A stretch of DNA of 29,204 bases from assembly GCA_902984215.1 (NCBI GenBank), contig CADWAF010004930.1:1-29204 (forward strand), written 5' to 3'. Within the stretch, counting starts at the first letter, position 1, and each line of letters begins with the position of its first letter. This stretch comes from Willaertia magna (lineage: Eukaryota > Heterolobosea > Eutetramitea > Acrasida > Naegleriidae). Shown here in pieces: positions 28,145 through 29,204 of the stretch. The notes below the pieces were generated by a model. It saw only the letters and a list, made by a program, of their open reading frames with translations. It did not search any database and was not told the DNA's origin. The position numbers were made by a program, and so were the translations under genes.

Positions 28145-29204
28145 TTAATAATAAAATTAATATTCTGTATTTAAGTAATGGTTAGAGTACAGGTGAGAGA
28201 AGAAGGGGTTTTTAGATGATGTAAATAAGACTAAATTTCTATAATTTAAGACGATTTTAACAAAGCAACAGTTAAAATTAACAATAAACTCAATAAATAT
28301 TTCTTCTTGATCTTTCTTAAATTGATTATACTCAAATTTAATAATAATGCAATCTTTAGAAAGTGAATATAAGATTATTTGATCAAAAAATAACTTAATT
28401 AACTCACATAATCTACACAAATACTTAAGTCTAAGAGTAATTATAACTATAAATAGGCTCCAATAGTAAAAAAAAAAATATTTAACTTAATTAGAATTAA
28501 AATTATCAATTTAATTATAAATAACTAAAATAAAAGCCGACTCTTTAGATTTATTGTTTTTATTAATTTTAAAATAAATTTTCTTTACTCTTTTCTTAAT
28601 ACCTTTTAAATAATCAGTCTAAATGAAATTAAAATTTTCTTTAAAAACAAAAAAAGTAATAATAGTATTAAAAAAGTCTAATATTTATCTTTTTTTAAGT
28701 GCTAGAATAAAAAATATAAATTTAATACTAACTAATTCATTTTTAAGTAAAGAAATTTTTACAATAGTTATAAATTGATATATATTTTTTAATTATAGTA
28801 TCAACTAATTGATTATTACAATAAAACTTAGTTAATTCATCAAAATTTCTCAATAAAAATAACTATTTACTTAAATTATAAGCAATTTTTAATTTAAATT
28901 TTTGTATATTTCTATAAAAATATTCATTATCTTGTTTTATATAAAATTTAATATAATCTTTAATATTACTAATTACTATAAAGCATTTATCTATTTTAAA
29001 ATTATTAAAACACTTGAGGTTTTATGTTTTATAATTTAAATTTTTTTTTAAAAATATTTCAAAAAAAAAACTCTAATTAAAATTTTATAATATAATGATT
29101 ATTTATATTTGTGAATTTGTTGTTTGTAAATAATTTAATTTTTTTGTTTAATATTAAAAATAGATTTTTTAATTTAATTATTTGTTTTGAAATAAATTAT
29201 ATTT
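28145..29204. other. Very AT-rich terminal tract without intact genes
   Basis: The last ~1.06 kb is clearly more AT-rich than the rest of the window, with homopolymer runs (A11 at 28468-28478, other A/T runs near 29040-29080). Apart from the decayed coding pieces described separately, I see no gene, RNA or repeat with identifiable structure. The stretch 29022-29204 appears non-coding. Confidence 0.6.
28157..29021 (-). pseudogene. Decayed coding sequence, no intact reading frame
   Basis: On the minus strand, 29021-28743 reads as protein-like sequence (CFIVISNIKDYIKFYIKQDN, FDELTKFYCNNQLVDTIIKK) interrupted by TAG at 28863-28865. A short frame-shifted piece (LLKNELVSIKFIFFILALKK) overlaps its end. 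Then 28486-28157 is open for 109 codons without a single Met (CRLCELIKLFFDQIILYSLS near its start, NYRNLVLFTSSKNPFFSH near its end). Amino-acid composition is like the neighbouring F-box/repeat gene rather than random AT-rich DNA. It may be an older relative of that gene or its former 5' part. No domain is identifiable. Confidence is limited because AT-rich DNA gives Lys/Asn/Ile/Phe-rich translations by chance. Confidence 0.4.

Overview
The window looks like nuclear DNA of a compact-genome amoeboid protist, most probably a heterolobosean of the Naegleria type. The reasons are: AT-rich sequence with standard-code eukaryotic genes; very short GT-AG introns (47, 50, 51, 51, 51, 61, 65, 66 and 133 bp in the genes resolved here); head-to-head and tail-to-tail packing with only 41-56 bp between several convergent stop codons; Asn-rich low-complexity insertions; and a gene set of 7TM-RGS receptors, RCC1-repeat, BTB/KCTD-like and F-box-like proteins. 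Species cannot be fixed from the sequence alone, and a dictyostelid-like origin was considered less likely. No bacterial operons, tRNA/rRNA genes, CRISPR arrays or intact transposons were seen.

Layout. 1-112: end of a gene on +. 331-2804 (-): two-exon 7TM receptor with a C-terminal RGS domain. 3231-4427 (+): RCC1-like protein. 4484-6738 (-): P-loop GTPase-like protein whose first exon gives it an MGNS N-terminus. 6989-9016 (+): Ada3-type subunit of a histone acetyltransferase complex. 9265-9756 (+): three-exon mitochondrial pyruvate carrier MPC1. 9805-13621 (-): large multi-TerD protein with a C-terminal C2 domain. 14061-15038 (-): orphan. 15358-17408 (+): a second 7TM-RGS receptor, paralogous to the first and in opposite orientation. 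17592-17771 (+): 59-aa single-TM protein. 17842-17975: perfect 22-bp inverted repeat. 18059-19636 (-): protein with an MGNGNG start and an NCQHF motif like the LRAT/NlpC-P60 class. 19837-21141 (-): PP2C phosphatase. 21282-22274 (-): two orphans. 22654-23652 (+): mitochondrial-carrier-like protein. 23861-25102 (+): PAK1IP1/Mak11-type WD40 ribosome-assembly factor. 25148-25645 (-): orphan. 25814-26831 (+): BTB/KCTD-like protein. 26874-28144 (-): F-box-like gene broken at an A9 run. 28145-29204: very AT-rich tract with decayed coding sequence.

The genes do not form one pathway. The most coherent theme is signalling at membranes: two receptor/RGS proteins, a TerD-C2 protein with plausible calcium-binding residues, two proteins with MGN-type possible myristoylation starts, and a PP2C phosphatase. 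The best candidate for something unusual is the spliced multi-TerD-C2 protein. Eight genes were completed here by joining exons: seven across short GT-AG introns with the reading frame kept, and MPC1 across two. Several apparent start sites were moved from non-ATG codons to the first well-placed ATG.
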